This document shows, in pieces, positions 1-12,200 of a stretch of DNA of 64,000 nucleotides; positions within the stretch are counted from its first letter, which is position 1; each line of letters opens with the position of its first letter. The notes beneath the pieces were generated by a model. That model saw nothing but the letters and a program-made list of their open reading frames with translations, did not search any database and was not told the origin of the DNA. The stretch comes from Hedera helix (Eukaryota > Streptophyta > Magnoliopsida > Apiales > Araliaceae): positions 43,473,564 through 43,537,563 of the forward strand of contig OX359274.1 of assembly GCA_947179155.2 (NCBI GenBank), given 5' to 3'. The position numbers were made by a program, and so were the translations under genes.

Positions 1-381
1 CGTGTGCTACTGTAGAGTACCGCATGCTACAGTAAAATACCATAAATTACCGTATGCTACTATTCTTTTATCACCGGTATTTTAACAGTTAACACCGTTG
101 ACTATTTTTATTTAAAAAGGTTACTTCTGTCGTTTTCTATATCCGACAAATATTCCGTTGTGGGGTCCACAAATAATTTGTTATTTCGGCGCCGTCGTAC
201 GGCCCGAATATTCACCGACAAAACGAATATTCCCCGATAAAACGAATATTGTCCGTCAAAATAAAATTTGCACATAACATCCTTAACTTTCAATTTCGTC
301 AATTTAACCACTTACTGTTTCATAAAAAATATATATGAAGAAAAATTAAATTTTATATTTCATAAAATTCGGGGTCTTACA
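1..381 (-). mobile_element. Family A LTR, 5'-portion only (cut by window edge)
   Basis: This is the terminal part of the same LTR that is seen whole at 16976, 27696, 44187, 48358 and 51502. It shares the block around 185-265 with short repeats of the type CGAATATTCCCCGA and the terminal GGGGTCTTACA ending at 381. Read on the minus strand the LTR starts TGTAAGACCCC, a common start for plant Ty3/Gypsy LTRs. It sits inside a Copia integrase-RT reading frame: codons for RWIDA are interrupted exactly at 382. The next five bases (GCATC, 382-386) are the expected target duplication; its partner lies outside the window. Whether this is a solo LTR or one end of an element cannot be seen. Confidence 0.85.
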
Positions 382-2080
382 GCATCAATCCACCTTTTAT
401 CTTTAATAGCTTCCTTGTAGGTGTGGAGCTCAGAAATATGAGATATAACATTAATAAAATGCTGAGAGACAGTATCAATGTCATCATAGAAAATGTAACT
501 AGAAAGGGAAAATTTGGAAGTGGAAATGGCTGTTTGAATATGAGATTTTGATTTGGGTAAAACACAATATTTGAACCTGAGAGGCTGAGTTTTAATTCTA
601 GTAGATACCCTAAGACCAGTAGGAAGAATAGGAGAGTTTGGAGATGAATACATATCTTAAGAAGAATCAAGTGAATAGAATAAGGAATTATTAGGAATTG
701 TTGTTGATGAAGTAGGAGAAGAAGAAACATTAATTAGGGATATCATGTAGATTAGCGATTATATATATGAGAAGGAGAATTATCATCAATCCAAGATACA
801 TCAAGGGAATGAACACTAGGTATGACATCAAGAGTAGTAGAAAAGGGAAAAATATGTTCATAAAAAATGACATGTCTACTAACAAAGATTTTCTTTGTGT
901 TGAGATAACAGAAATTCCCCAAAGTATAGCCTTTCTGTCCATTGGGATAACAAAATGCTATAGAATCAAATTTATCAAGAGAATGAAAAAAAAGCAAAAA
1001 ATAAGCAACCAATCACCTTGAAATGATCATACTTTGGGGAAATTTTATATTGCGATTTCATATGGAGTTTTAAAGGAAATTGCAACAGTGGGAAGTTGAT
1101 AATCAAGTAGCAGTTAATAAACAGTAACCCCAAAAATGTTTTGGCAAATGTGATTGAAATCTTAAGGCTTTAGAGATTTCAAGGAGTATCTTGTGTTTCC
1201 ATTCTACTATACCATTTTGTTGGGGGCTTAGAAGTGCATGAACTTTGATGTATGATCCCCGAAGAAGACAAAAAAGAACTAACTTCAGTTTTAAAAAATC
1301 CGTCCCAATGTCAAGGCGCATGATATTAATAGAACTACCAAACTGATTATGAACATAAGCAATAAAAGATTTTAACAAGTGAAAAACATGTTTGGTATAA
1401 ATTAAAAATGTCCAAACACATCTAGAAAAATCATCTACTAAAATGAGAAAATACTTGCAACCATGCATTGTAGAGACCCTATAAGAACCCCACAAATCAC
1501 AATGTAAAAGTTCAAAATAATTCTTAGTAGATATCTCACTGTTAGGAAAAGACAATTTGTGTTGCTTAGTAAGATGCCATACTCTTCAATCCGGAGTAGG
1601 ACATTCTTTGTTACAATATGAAGGAAACACATGAGAAAGAGTCTATTTTATTAAGGTAAGGATAATAAGCATAACCTAATCTTTGGTGCCATATTTGCTG
1701 TTGTGAAGAAGAAGCACTGGCTGCTGTAGTGGGAGAAGATGTTTGAAGCAAGAAAAATCCATTATGTTGCTCCTCAATGGCTTGGACCTTCATCAGGTGT
1801 ACATCCTGAATCATGCATTTAGAGGAACTAAAATGACATCACATTTATTATGGGTTATAAGTTTAGAAACAGACAAAAGATGGAAGTGAAATTGTTGAAT
1901 ATAAAAAATACCACGTAACACTAGATGGTGATTGATGGAGACAGAACCTACATGAGTTACTTTGACATTTTGACCATTTGGTAAGGCAACAGATATAGGG
2001 AAATGTATTTTAGAAATGGAATGCATATGTTGTAAAGAATTTGATATATGGTCAATAACACCAGAATTTATGACCCACAT
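382..2080 (-). pseudogene. Copia retrotransposon protease-integrase region, decayed
   Basis: Minus-strand remains of Ty1/Copia pol. From 2080 downward one sees an aspartic-protease region (WVINSGVIDHI, normally with DSG, so the catalytic Asp is Asn here), then LLSVSKL, the pre-integrase motif HQRLGYAYYP near 1700, and the integrase core: HCDLWG and DDFSR near 1430-1490, RLDIGTDF near 1310 in place of the usual SDNGTEF, and QQNGIVEWKH near 1200. The last part, SSYIFYDD to YKEAIKDKRWIDA (382-653), is the linker that precedes reverse transcriptase. The reading frame shifts several times and carries stops, so it is dead. Reverse transcriptase itself would lie left of the window, beyond the LTR inserted at 381. 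Confidence 0.85.
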
Positions 2081-2342
2081 AGTTTAGTTTGAAAAAAAAA
2101 AGTGCTAATGGAGGATGACAAACATGTGGTACTTGTCATATGGTGACTCATCAAGTGTTTCTCTGGAAATTCTGGTCCTTTATTCTGCATCATAGAAATC
2201 ACATGATTAAACTGTGCTTGTAATTGATCAAATTTGTCCATGGTCACCAGCTCTTAAAAATTGTTATTTGAGCTTTGTGTTGTAAAGTGCATTGACCTAG
2301 GGTGTATATTGTGACTGATATATATCTAAGAAACTCTTAGCA

Positions 2343-3110
2343 TTACTTGCATAGCCCTTTGTGCAATATAACCATTATTGTAACTTGAAGTATGAGTATA
2401 ACCACTAGGGTTGCGAAATTAACCATTGGGATTGGAAGAATGACCACTAGGGTTATGAGAATAACCATGCTGGCTATGAGGGTTTTTTTTATACTTATTT
2501 CTATTAGCTGAATGTGCTGGATGACCAATTGGATATCCATGTAACTTATGACATGTATCTTTCATACCTCCTTTAGTGTTACAATGATGACAAATTACTC
2601 CTTTCATAAATGGAGTCTTGACATAGTCTTGAGTTATAGGTTTCACATTATATCCTTGTGAAAAGGTATTTGTTAAGGGATTAGACAAACTTGTTGCCAG
2701 AATTTGTGATAATAAATTTCATCTGAACTATAATGTTGCTCTAGTATGTGGAGGTTGGTTTTTTTCCAGTTGAAGAAGTCTCTGACCATCTATAAATGAG
2801 AACCTCTCACTCAATTCATATCAAACAACAAACGCAGAAGATACAAAATTAAGACTGTTACTAATTTCCTCTTAAACAACATTAAAAATTCATGATATTA
2901 CAATGTCGTTTATCCTATCCCAAAGCAGGTGCAGAAAAGAATCCTTGGTAGGTTTATGAAAAGTACCATCAACTATGCGTATCTTATTCTTAGCTGACAA
3001 AGCAATTTGCATAGATCACCTCCAACTACTATAGTTATCTAATATGGTTGACTTTTATTAGTAAGAACTAATCCTGGATGGTCGCTATTGTGAATGAACA
3101 GAGGATGCAT
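2343..3110 (-). pseudogene. Copia gag remnant
   Basis: Minus strand. The probable start is the ATG at 3110-3108, followed by a peptide containing SDHPGLVLT, the typical start of plant Copia gag. After a frame break, SMQIALSAKNKIRIVDGT appears (about 2960-3015), the standard gag block. Near 2560-2620 lies a nucleic-acid-binding zinc knuckle CHHCNTKGGMKDTC, in which the expected His of CX2CX4HX4C is replaced by Gly, followed by HGYP. Frameshifts separate these blocks. It belongs to the same element as the protease-integrase remains at 382-2080 and is not functional. Confidence 0.8.
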
Positions 3111-3362
3111 GTTAAATTCAATAGAGGAGCAGAGGGAGTAGTATGAGGATTAGTGGTTGTAAGTGGTAGAAATGTTGAACTAGAGGCTAGTACAAAAATA
3201 GATGATAGCGAGGTTCCAGTTTTTAGTGATTTAGAATTGCATAGGTCTTAAAAACTCTTGAACCGGAACCGTACTACACTGACAACGGTTCAAAAAATTT
3301 TATACCAAAATCGCGCTAGCCGGTTTATATTTTGAACCGCACCGATCAAAAATTAATATTTA
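3111..3362. other. Copia leader remnant and ACCGGTTC-type repeat
   Basis: No gene. The first part is probably Copia untranslated leader. From about 3250 the sequence is rich in GGTTC/GAACC words, and a stretch near 3287-3325 resembles 8607-8655 in the same orientation (CGGTTCAAAAAATTTT against CGGTTTAAAAATTTTT). This suggests one older repeat split or duplicated around the CACTA element. Confidence 0.4.
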
Positions 3363-5375
3363 CAGTACAAAAAACTGGGTTATAGGCGACGAAGGCATTG
3401 CCGATAGCAGAAATACCATTGAGAATAACCTCACTAACGATGGCGTAGCCATTGCCAATGTGTTCCATCGATAATGACCTTTTTCCCCCTTTTCTAAGTT
3501 TGGTGGTCGACAGATTTCCGTCGAGAATGAGTATCCTGTCGTCGGCAATGTGGCCGGATTTGGCACGAAAAATTGGCGATGGAGGGAAATGTCAAAGGCG
3601 TCGGGTCTGCCGTCGCTATTGACATAATCTCGATGGGACTAATATCGACGAACTTACCGTCGAGAATGAGTCTTTATTTAATCACTTTTAGCTTTATTTT
3701 TCCTCTTATGTTTTTTTTTTCTCTCCCGCACTTGTTTTGCTTTCCTTGTTCCTCACCGTCTGGCTTAATACCGTCGTCATGCCTCTCTTCCCCGTCGTCC
3801 TTCTCTTCCATCGTCGTCCCTCTCTTCCTCGCTAGGTTCGTTTTCCCCAAATTTTCTCCCAAATATAATCCCAATTCCCGGTACAAGTGCAATGGGTGTA
3901 TTCGTTTTTTCTCACTGACGGCAAGAGTTTTCATATATAGTGGCTAATAACATGAGTTTGATATCTAGTACTCATGGTGGTCCTCATCTTCTTCCCAGCA
4001 TTAATACATTGATTTGTTTGGTAGGGTAAAGAGAAAAAAATTCTCCAAACAAACAAAATTATCAGTTTGCAGCTTTAAACTCGGTGATCCTGATTTCAAC
4101 AAAGTTTGCAGCTTATATTCGGGTTTGTTTCTACTATTCGGGAGTACGTACCATCAAAATTAAGCTCTAAATCTTTGTTAATTTTAGCTACTTTTTTTTC
4201 TTTTCCGTTTGGTGTTGGCATTGATATATATTTTTGTATATGATTGTCAAGTTCTTGCTTAGTGTTTAGCAATCTTGTTAGATATTCATCAATCATTCAA
4301 TTTTTTATGATATGATATGGTTCCTGGGGATTTGAATGATTATGAGATTTATTTGATTGAGACATTTTTTTTTTTTTGGCTATGCTTTGGACAATATTAG
4401 GAAATATTATCAAAAGCTTTGATGTTTCTCTGACTTTTTAATCGTGCAAAATTTATATAATAAATAGTTTTGTAAACTTCCTTTTGTACGTAGTGGGTTC
4501 TCTTTGTTTTGTTTTGCTATTTATGTTCATCGAGGAACCCATTTCATGCACTGACTGGAATATACATTCAATTTAGACATTAGAGTGCTTTTGTATGTTT
4601 AAAAGAGAATTCTATATTCACGCTTTGACATTTTCAATATTTGGAGCTCGTTATTTGCTCACATCACATCATCTAGGATTTTTGGTTTACAAGAGAATTG
4701 AAACCATCAATTTTTTGTAGTGTTCTGGCATCATTATTGAAAATGGAAATTTTGGATCAATTAAGCCTCACATGATAACCATATTAACAAATATTTAAAG
4801 CACCTCTTGAGAAATTTCAAATATTTTTTTGCTTATTGATTTCCAAATATTAACGAAATTGCTTTGTTGTCATTTTCACTTAATCCAATATCTTTTTTAA
4901 AAAAATTGGGATTATTAATTGCATTTGCATATTTTTATATAGTTTATGAAGCTTAGAAACCAGTTCGAGATTCATTTAATAGGAATGAATCTCGAATAGT
5001 CCCCATTTTGGGAATGTTCTTGAATGTTTCGATCCAATTTAGGCCGATGTTAACAACTTGAGCACGTGCTAATATTTTGAGAATTTTCGGTTGGTATACT
5101 TTGGGTGCATATTTAGACTACGATATGTTAGTCTGTTTCGTGTACTTAAACATGGGGAAGTGCTGTCGAAATTCTTAAAATTTAAATATATGTTCAAGTC
5201 GTTGGCATCAGTGGGGCAGGCAACGCATCCGAGAATGGCGTAGAAGCCTGAACCGTTGGAGTGTGAGATGAAGTTAGGAAATTCATATGCACGCATATAC
5301 ATTAACCCTCCTACTTGATTGTGTTTTGATTTTTCATATATATATATATATATATATAGTAGACCGTAGTCGAAG

Positions 5376-5525
5376 ATGTCTGTTGATCAAAGTTGGATGG
5401 AATGTATGGTAGTCACTGATAAGAATAGGCTTAGCTGTACGTGTCGTAGTGGGGTTAAACAGTTTCTCAATTTTGCATTTGAGCAAGTCAGAGGCGATGA
5501 GATCAGATGTCCTCAACATATTTGA
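5376..5525 (+). CDS. CACTA transposase-associated domain exon (partial)
   Basis: A 49-codon open frame starting MSVDQSWMEC and containing GVKQFLNFAFEQ and DEIRCPQH. This matches the pattern of the plant transposase-associated domain (Pfam Transpos_assoc): D-x-SWM, a GVxxFLxFAF block, then IRCP followed by Cys residues. Here the final Cys pair is lost and a TGA follows, so the protein is cut short; a splice donor-like GGTAAATA follows at 5528. In intact CACTA elements this exon opens the large transposase gene. The catalytic exons are missing downstream. Domain identity is from pattern recognition only. Confidence 0.6.
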   Translation: MSVDQSWMECMVVTDKNRLSCTCRSGVKQFLNFAFEQVRGDEIRCPQHI

Positions 5526-5639
5526 TAGGTAAATAAAAATCTTACTGTATGTCTTTAAATGTATAGTTTGTAATTATATATATTATATTGATTATATAAA
5601 TTGTTAAGAAGTTATGAAAAAAACACTTGCCTGATATAT

Positions 5640-6880
5640 TTTAAAATACTTAGACAAATTTAGGAAAATTAGTCCAAAACTCACCCCGGGCATCAAAACA
5701 ACGCGAAACCATAGGCGTAGCACCTCTTACATATTTTAAATGCGTGATAATTTACGGGGCTCGATTCGGAGTTCCAATGGCCAAGTTAGAAGCTCGTTTG
5801 CTTTAACTTATTTTAAAAAGAATTGGACAACTTTAGGAAAACTAAACCAAAACTCGTCCCGGGCATCGAAATGACGTAAAACCGTAGGCTTAACACCTTT
5901 TACATATTTCAAAAGCGTGACAACTTACGGGGCTCAATTCAAAGTTTCGATGGCCGAGTTAAAAACTTGTTTGCCTAACTTATTTTAAAAAGAATTGGAC
6001 AACTTTAGGAAAATTAGACCAAAACTCATCCTAGGCATCGAAACGACACGAAACCGTAGGCGTAGCACCTCTTACATATTTCAAATATGTGACAACTCAA
6101 GGGGCTTGATTCGGAGTTTCGGTGGCCGAGTTAGAAGCTCATTCTCCTAACTTATTTAAAAAAAAATTAGAAAACTAGACCAAAACTTGCCCCGGGCATC
6201 AAAATGGCTCGAAACCATAGATGTAGCACCTCTTACATATTTTAAACGTGTGGTGTGACAACTTACAGGACTCAATTAGTCAATTCAAAGTTCTGGTGGC
6301 CAAGTTAGAAACTTGTAGGCCTAACTTATTTTTAAAATAATTAGATAACTTTAGGAGAACTAGACCAAAACTCGCCTCGGATATTGAAAGAACGTGAAAC
6401 TGTATGCGTAATACCTCTTACTTATTTCAAATGCGTGATAACTTACGGGACTCGATTCAGAGTTCTGGTATCCAAGTTAGAAGCTTGTTTATCTAACTTA
6501 TATAAAAAATACTTGGACAACTTTAGGTAAACTAGACCAAAACTCGCTTTGAGCATCAAAACGATGTGAAACCGTAGGTGTAACACCTCTTATATATTTC
6601 AAACGCGTGACAACTTATGAGGCTCGATTCAGAGTTTCGGTAGCCAAGTTTGAATCTCGTTTACCTAATTTATATATAAAAAAAAACTTGACAATTTTAG
6701 AAAAATTAGACCAAAACTCACCCCGGGCATCGAAACAACGTAAGACCTTAGGCATAGTGCCTCTTACATATTTTATACACATGATAACTTACGAAACTCG
6801 ATTCAGAGTTCTGGTGACCGAGTTAGAAGATCGTCTGCCTAACTTATATGAAGAACACTTAGAAAATTATTTAAATATGG
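5640..6880 (+). repeat. Seven-copy tandem array, unit about 172 bp
   Basis: The words CCAAAACTC, CCCGGGCATC, CGTAGG, CACCTCTTACATATTT and GACAACTTACGGGGCTCGATTC recur in the same order seven times. CCAAAAC lies at 5673, 5847, 6019, 6180, 6365, 6537 and 6711, so spacing is 161-185 bp, mostly 172-174. Copies differ by point changes and small indels. The array lies between two exon-like segments of the CACTA element, so it is probably in an intron. The last copies are open in one frame for up to 97 codons, but nothing suggests a real protein. Confidence 0.9.
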
Positions 6881-6920
6881 TTATATTTGTGACTTCATAA
6901 TTAATATTTTAATTTTGTAG

Positions 6921-7125
6921 GGTCTTCCTGATGAGCCTCATGGCATAAGTGGAGCCAGCGGCAATGGCGAGGGACCGCAGAGGAGCTGGTGAGGACCGTA
7001 GAGGAAATGGTGAGGACCGTCGAGCCGATGTTAATGATAGTACGAAGGGTGGGATCGACAGTGGCACAATGGACGATGTTCGTTTGTGTGCCGACGGCGA
7101 TGTTGATGATGACTGGGGGATATAG
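6921..7125 (+). pseudogene. Putative terminal exon of the CACTA gene, acidic tail
   Basis: A splice acceptor TTTTGTAG ends at 6920. The following sequence starts GLPDEPHGIS and, after a one-base frame change, reads through two repeats of the type GEDRRGNGEDRRAD into an Asp-rich tail ending DDDWGI and TAG at 7123-7125. Acidic tails of this sort are common at the C-terminus of plant CACTA proteins. The frame change suggests decay. AT-rich sequence follows from 7126 to about 7480. Confidence 0.35.
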
Positions 7126-7480
7126 TTTATGTTTATATTTTTACTTTTAATGTATCTGATCTATTTTTTTGGTTCTATAGATTACATTTTTATCTAGTTA
7201 GCTTGATGATTTATGTGATTAAGTTGCGTATGTATTGATGGTTATTTACTTTTTTATCTAACTAGTTGTTAGGTTGTACAATGATTGCATTTTGTATCTA
7301 GCTACATCTTATGATTTATATGATTACGTTGTGTAAGCATTTGATACTTGATTATATATATTTGATGGTTATTGGTATGCGTTAGTGAAGAAATATTTGT
7401 TACTTTTGGTTTGTAACAAGTACAATTATATATATTTAAAAGAACAGAGGATTTAGTAAATTAAAAAAAATAAATTAAAT

Positions 7481-7900
7481 ATCATTTACGACGGACATAA
7501 TCATTGGTGAAGGAACTGCCATCGATAATGACTGTGCTAATAACAAAATAACAAAATGAAAAATTCATTGACGACAAACAATACTAACTGGCGACGGATA
7601 GCCTGTTGACAATGATTTTTTTATTTTATTATTAAATGAAACATTACGACGAAATGTCCGTCACCACTGTCGTCGCCAATAGGACATTAGCGACGGACAG
7701 TACATCGCCAATGAACTCAATACCGGTGGAGGCATGAGGCGACGACACCAGGGCAACGGCGTGGGCGACAGATAGAGCCGTTGGGAATGAGGTCATTGGT
7801 GACGGCACATAGGTCATTCCCCACGAATCGTTTCGTTGCATAACTAAGAGGTCATTGGTGACAGCACAGAGGTCATTGGTGACGGCACAGAGGTCATGAT
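7481..7900. repeat. Subterminal repeat region of the CACTA element
   Basis: Dense short repeats of the type GCGACGGACA, CATTGGTGACGG and their inverses, comparable to the left end (3385-3670). Between 7850 and 7895 a unit GGTCATTGGTGACGGCACAGA is repeated directly. A long open frame on the minus strand here is only a by-product of the GC-rich words. Confidence 0.6.
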
Positions 7901-8195
7901 TAAAATTAAGAATAAGAGCAACTACAAATTATTTTATATAACGGATACTTACATCAAATAATATGTATGGCATACATAAAATATTTAAACCAAAAAAGAA
8001 TTGAATTGGACATACTTACACTCTACCCTTATGTTGACTTAATTTTTATTAAATTAGTTTAATATTTTTAAAACACACATTATAACAACATTCGTTAAAA
8101 TAACTCAACAAGTATTAACAAGTAATATAAGAATATGTGTTCAATTAAAGTTAAGATAACATTGTTATAATTTTAACATTATTATAATTTTAATA
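7901..8195. other. AT-rich sequence, nothing recognised
   Basis: AT-rich DNA between the CACTA subterminal region and the MITE. No gene, repeat or RNA was recognised. Confidence 0.5.
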
Positions 8196-8453
8196 CTCCC
8201 TCCGTTCTAAATTATAAGATTAATATTGATTTTTTAAAATCAATTTGAGATATTTTTAAATTTAAAATTGACATAATTCATTTAAATTTTCAAAATAATA
8301 ATATATAACTAAGAGTACTAATTTTTAACTAGTTTATAATATTTATAATTATATTAACATAAATTAAATAAATTCATGTCAATATTGAGTTAAAAAAGTT
8401 TAAAATTAACTTTCAAAAATCAATATTAATCTTACAATTTAAAACGGTAGAAG
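8196..8453. mobile_element. Stowaway-like MITE (Tc1/mariner type)
   Basis: A 258-bp element flanked by TA on both sides (8194-8195 and 8454-8455). The left end reads CTCCCTCCGTTCTAAATTAT and the right end is its imperfect inverse (CTTCTACCGTTTTAAATTGT read on the minus strand). The inverted similarity continues through AAGATTAATATTGATTTT. CTCCCTCCGT with a TA duplication is the hallmark of plant Stowaway MITEs. There is no coding capacity. Confidence 0.85.
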
Positions 8454-9076
8454 TATATATCAAATATATATAACTATATATTTTTTAAACAAGTAGATAT
8501 AGAACAGTTCAAAGATTGGTGCATCATAGGTTCAAAAAGCGGTGCACTAGTTAAAGAAAAATACCAAAACCGCATCGCATCGGTCTCGGTTTAAAAATTT
8601 TTGCACCAAAACTATACTAGTGAAAGTCAACGGTTCAGATAAAAATTGGCCGATTTGATGCGGTTCGACCGGTTTAAATTGCGAATAGATGCATACATAG
8701 GGTTTGTTCTAACCATTATCAATAATTAGATATAGAATTTTAATCAAACAATTTCAAGAAGAAAGAAAACCTAATGACCTGTTTCAGATCTCAAATATCC
8801 AACAAAGCCAAAATTAATTTGTTGGAGTGAAGTATTTGTAAATCAAATATCCAGAATCAAAGAATTACAACGAAAAATTGAAAAATAGATATTCAATCGA
8901 TCATTAACAAGAGAATTGAAATGTTTGGAAGATCTAATCAATCCATAAGAAATGAGAAGCCAAAAAGAAATCGGATACTAGAAGATATCAAATTCAGAGA
9001 ATTGGATGCTAGAAGATGCCGAATTTTTGAATTGAATGTAGATTTATCAAATTTGCGGAAGACGATGTGGAACGTT
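8454..9076 (-). other. GGTTC-rich repeat and probable Copia 5' leader
   Basis: From about 8505 to 8690 the sequence is made of GGTTC, CGGTTT and ACCGG words like those at 3250-3350. From about 8700 to 9076 it is AT-rich and lies directly downstream (minus strand) of a primer-binding-site-like motif, which fits the untranslated leader of the Copia element whose gag starts at 3110. A 67-codon plus-strand frame here shows no recognisable domain. Confidence 0.35.
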
Positions 9077-9254
9077 GGTCTGATACCATGTAAACTTCAT
9101 CTAATCTCTAGTTATGGAGAATAAACCATACCAAAGAAATGTCGAAAGAGAAAGCTTTGTTTTTTAGAAAGAAAATGATGATAGGAAAATACACTCACAC
9201 TCCTGAGATAATTGTAATAACTCTCTCCTCTCTTTTAATGTTTTAACAATTACA
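9077..9254 (-). mobile_element. Copia primer-binding site and short LTR (minus orientation)
   Basis: On the minus strand 9088-9077 reads TGGTATCAGACC, one base off the standard complement of initiator tRNA-Met (TGGTATCAGAGC). It is preceded immediately by TTTACA, a proper LTR end in CA. The plus-strand counterpart starts TGTAAACTTC at 9089. A matching opposite end, reading TGTAATTG on the minus strand, lies at about 9254, giving an LTR of about 166 bp. Position and orientation fit the 5' end of the Copia whose gag starts at 3110, with the CACTA element inserted between. The outer LTR boundary is a guess. Confidence 0.4.
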
Positions 9255-12200
9255 TATTCATGTAAGTATTTAGGGTTGATTAAATAAATAAAATTACATA
9301 TTTATATTTATATATTATTAAATTATACTAATTCATAAAATAAAAAAAAATTCAATGACAAAATTGTTCTATTTTAATACAATACATTTTAGTTGTCATT
9401 TTGTTTGTAATTTTAAATTATTAGTAACTTATAAACAAATTAATTTAGTTTAATGCTAACACGTAGTTTAAGGTAAATAATACAAATATTAAGAATTTTA
9501 AATTAAATTATTAATAAAGTTGTTGTAATTAGAGTGAATTGACTACGTTGATAGTTCAATTTTTGATGTTTAACAACAATATTTAATTTTTTTAGTTACA
9601 TATTATGATTTTTATATGTTAAATTTATATCGAGTATATGTCAAATTTGGGATGTTTATGTTTTTTAATACATTTTTTAGTCTATAACTGGTGTTATTTT
9701 TATGCCAATGTTGAATAAAAGAAAGTGTAACAATATTTATTACTACCTCTATATATTTTGTAAAAATATTTTTTTATATATTTTTTTCTTTCTTTAAGTA
9801 ACAACATTTGTCATCTTTACCGTAAATAATTATGCCGAAGTGTGATTTATGTTTAGTTTAATATTTAAAAAAATAATTAACATAATTCTTAATACTTTTT
9901 TATAAAAATAATAACGTTATTTCTGTAACAAATTTTGTCTAAGTTTTTTTATGTAAATTTTAATATTTGGGAAAAATAATTATAATTTTTTTTGTTAATT
10001 CGCACTTTTTGTGTATTAAGATTTTATTTATTAATTACAAAAAACTATGTGTGAATGTGTACTATGTAAATTTTAATATTTGAGGAATTTAATTTTAAAA
10101 AAATTGTGTATGGCTTTATTTTCTTGATAAAATAAATATTTGTTATTTTTTGACATTTATGTTACTTAATGTACAAGTTAATAATTTTATTAATCATATC
10201 AAAATAAATGAAAATATATAAATTTATATTTAGTGGGTATATTAAACATTAGAACTTGACGGGCGTTCTGAACATTATATTAAAAATATTTGTGAATATT
10301 AATTAATTAACCACACTAAAGAGTAGTAAATGTTACATATTATTGACAAGAAAAATACTAACTATTACTTAAAAATTTTAAAAAATAGTGAATGTTATTA
10401 TGATTAATTACCGGAGATGTCACTATATTTTATTCTAAATTCTATTACATATATAATTGCTTACTACACTACTTACAGCTATCTAACTTACAGCAAAAAT
10501 ACACCTTTACCAAGTTACCATACTACCCTTCTACATGAAAGACAAACTAAACTCCGGCCTTGTAATTCTTTGTATTGTGTAAAGCATCTCTTATGGTGAC
10601 ATCTTTGATGACTGAATTTGTTGATGAAGCTGGTGTATATCTGTAAAGGATTTAGGTAGTAGGAATGTTGTTGACAATTTTACTGATCCTGCACATATCT
10701 AAATAGTTGAACCATTGCTAAGTCTTTTTTTCTTCTTCTTGTTTAATTTCATGTGATTAATTACCTTTTGAATGGACGATTTCCTCTTTTGAAATTTGGC
10801 GTGGAGAAGAGTCAAAGCTCATAGACTAGAGATTCTGTTTCCATTTAGAAAGGAGAATAAATGGAATGGACTCTTTGCCGGAGGCGGATCCAGGATTTTG
10901 CCCCAGTAATTTTTTTTTAAAAATAAATAAATAAAACGTTAATTAATCTTAATATTAACTAAATCAAAGACTCAAACTAAATTTGTTTCCTATATTCAAA
11001 TTCTTGGAGCCAGGTAACCGGAAGTAGAAAAGTTCAAAACGACAAGATATTTATGAACTTAAAACACAATTAATTGAGTAAACAAATATTGGAGCCCAGT
11101 CCCCGGTGCCCAAAAAAGAAAACCCCATGGAAAACAAGATTTTCATGAACTAAAATACAATTAACAAACCCAAAAAAACAAGAACATCTCATTTAAAAAT
11201 CAGCTCTGAATTTAACAAAATACATTTATACACAAATTAATTATCTTTTCCAATATGTATTATGCATACAAACAAACAAAATCACACACACAAATATGAA
11301 ATTAGAATCAATACAAATTTATTGTAAAAATGAATCCTAACCTTCCCAGTTTGTCCCTGCATAGTCCTACAACAAACAAACCAGATGTGTGGCTCTAAAT
11401 GTAACTGGATAATAGATTTGAGAAAAAGTCAAAAACAAATAAAAATGTATAGAATTCGCCCATTTTTTTTGGAACTAAAATTTCATAGAAAAAAAAAAAT
11501 AGAAGAGAAAAATAAAAATCAAACCATCAGTATCCGGTAGAAGTAAGCGCTTCTGCTTCAAGCGTTCTCTTAGAGAATTCTGTCACCTGGAAGACAGAAG
11601 AAGAGATTTGAGGCAACCTGCAACCAACGTCACTCAGGCACTCTACCCAAGGACAAAAGCATACAAACAAAATACTTTTGCTTTTGTACATAGAAGCATG
11701 AAGCATGGAACACATAACACGTGGAACCAAAACATGTTCAGTAGTAAAAAAATATCCGAAAAATAATTTTATATTCATAAAATAAATGAATGGTATATTT
11801 TTTTTATCACATATTTATAGATTTTATTATAAACGATCTCTACAAATATGTGAGAGAGAAGAGTATATTCTTTATTTATTCAAAGAATATAAAATAATCT
11901 CTCAAAATATTTACTTGCATTAGAAATAATGATATTTTACTATTACTGAAATAATCCACCAAAAAAGTCTAGCACTGCCTCCGTTGCCCTCTATATAGAC
12001 CCGCCCTGCTCTTTACTGAAATCTCTTGAATCGATCCTTATTTGTTTTCTTTTTTGGTTAATTCATTCTTTAATTTTGACTCATTCCATATATATGGAGA
12101 AGAATTAGCAATGATATGATAAATCACGATTGATACGTAACTCTTTAGTCCAAATGCAAATAAATTGTTGTGAGATTTTCTGGATTAATATCACTTATTT

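Larger units (their letters stand above)
3363..7900 (+). mobile_element. CACTA (En/Spm-type) DNA transposon, internally deleted
   Basis: The left end reads CAGTACAAAAAACTGGG, one base away from the canonical CACTACAAAAAA terminal repeat. Both ends carry many short subterminal words built on GCGACGG, CATTGGCGA and CGTCGCC (3385-3670 and 7480-7900), the usual transposase-binding arrays of this superfamily. Inside are a transposase-associated exon (5376-5525), a seven-copy tandem array (5640-6880) and an acidic terminal exon (6921-7125). The TNP2-like catalytic transposase is absent, so the copy is non-autonomous. The right terminal repeat is not recognisable; 7900 is where the subterminal words stop. 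Confidence 0.65.

Noticed and set aside
3573..3947. 124-codon plus-strand frame with hydrophobic stretch
   Set aside because: It arises from CACTA subterminal words and a pyrimidine-rich GTCGTC region; no similarity to a known protein.
4711..4722. TTTTTTGTAGTG, the exact inverse of a CACTA terminal repeat
   Set aside because: It has no GTCGCC-type subterminal words beside it and lies far before the transposase-associated exon; probably chance in AT-rich DNA or a small unrelated element.
10417..10599. 60-codon frame in intergenic DNA
   Set aside because: Low-complexity AT-rich codons, no conserved features, no neighbouring exons.
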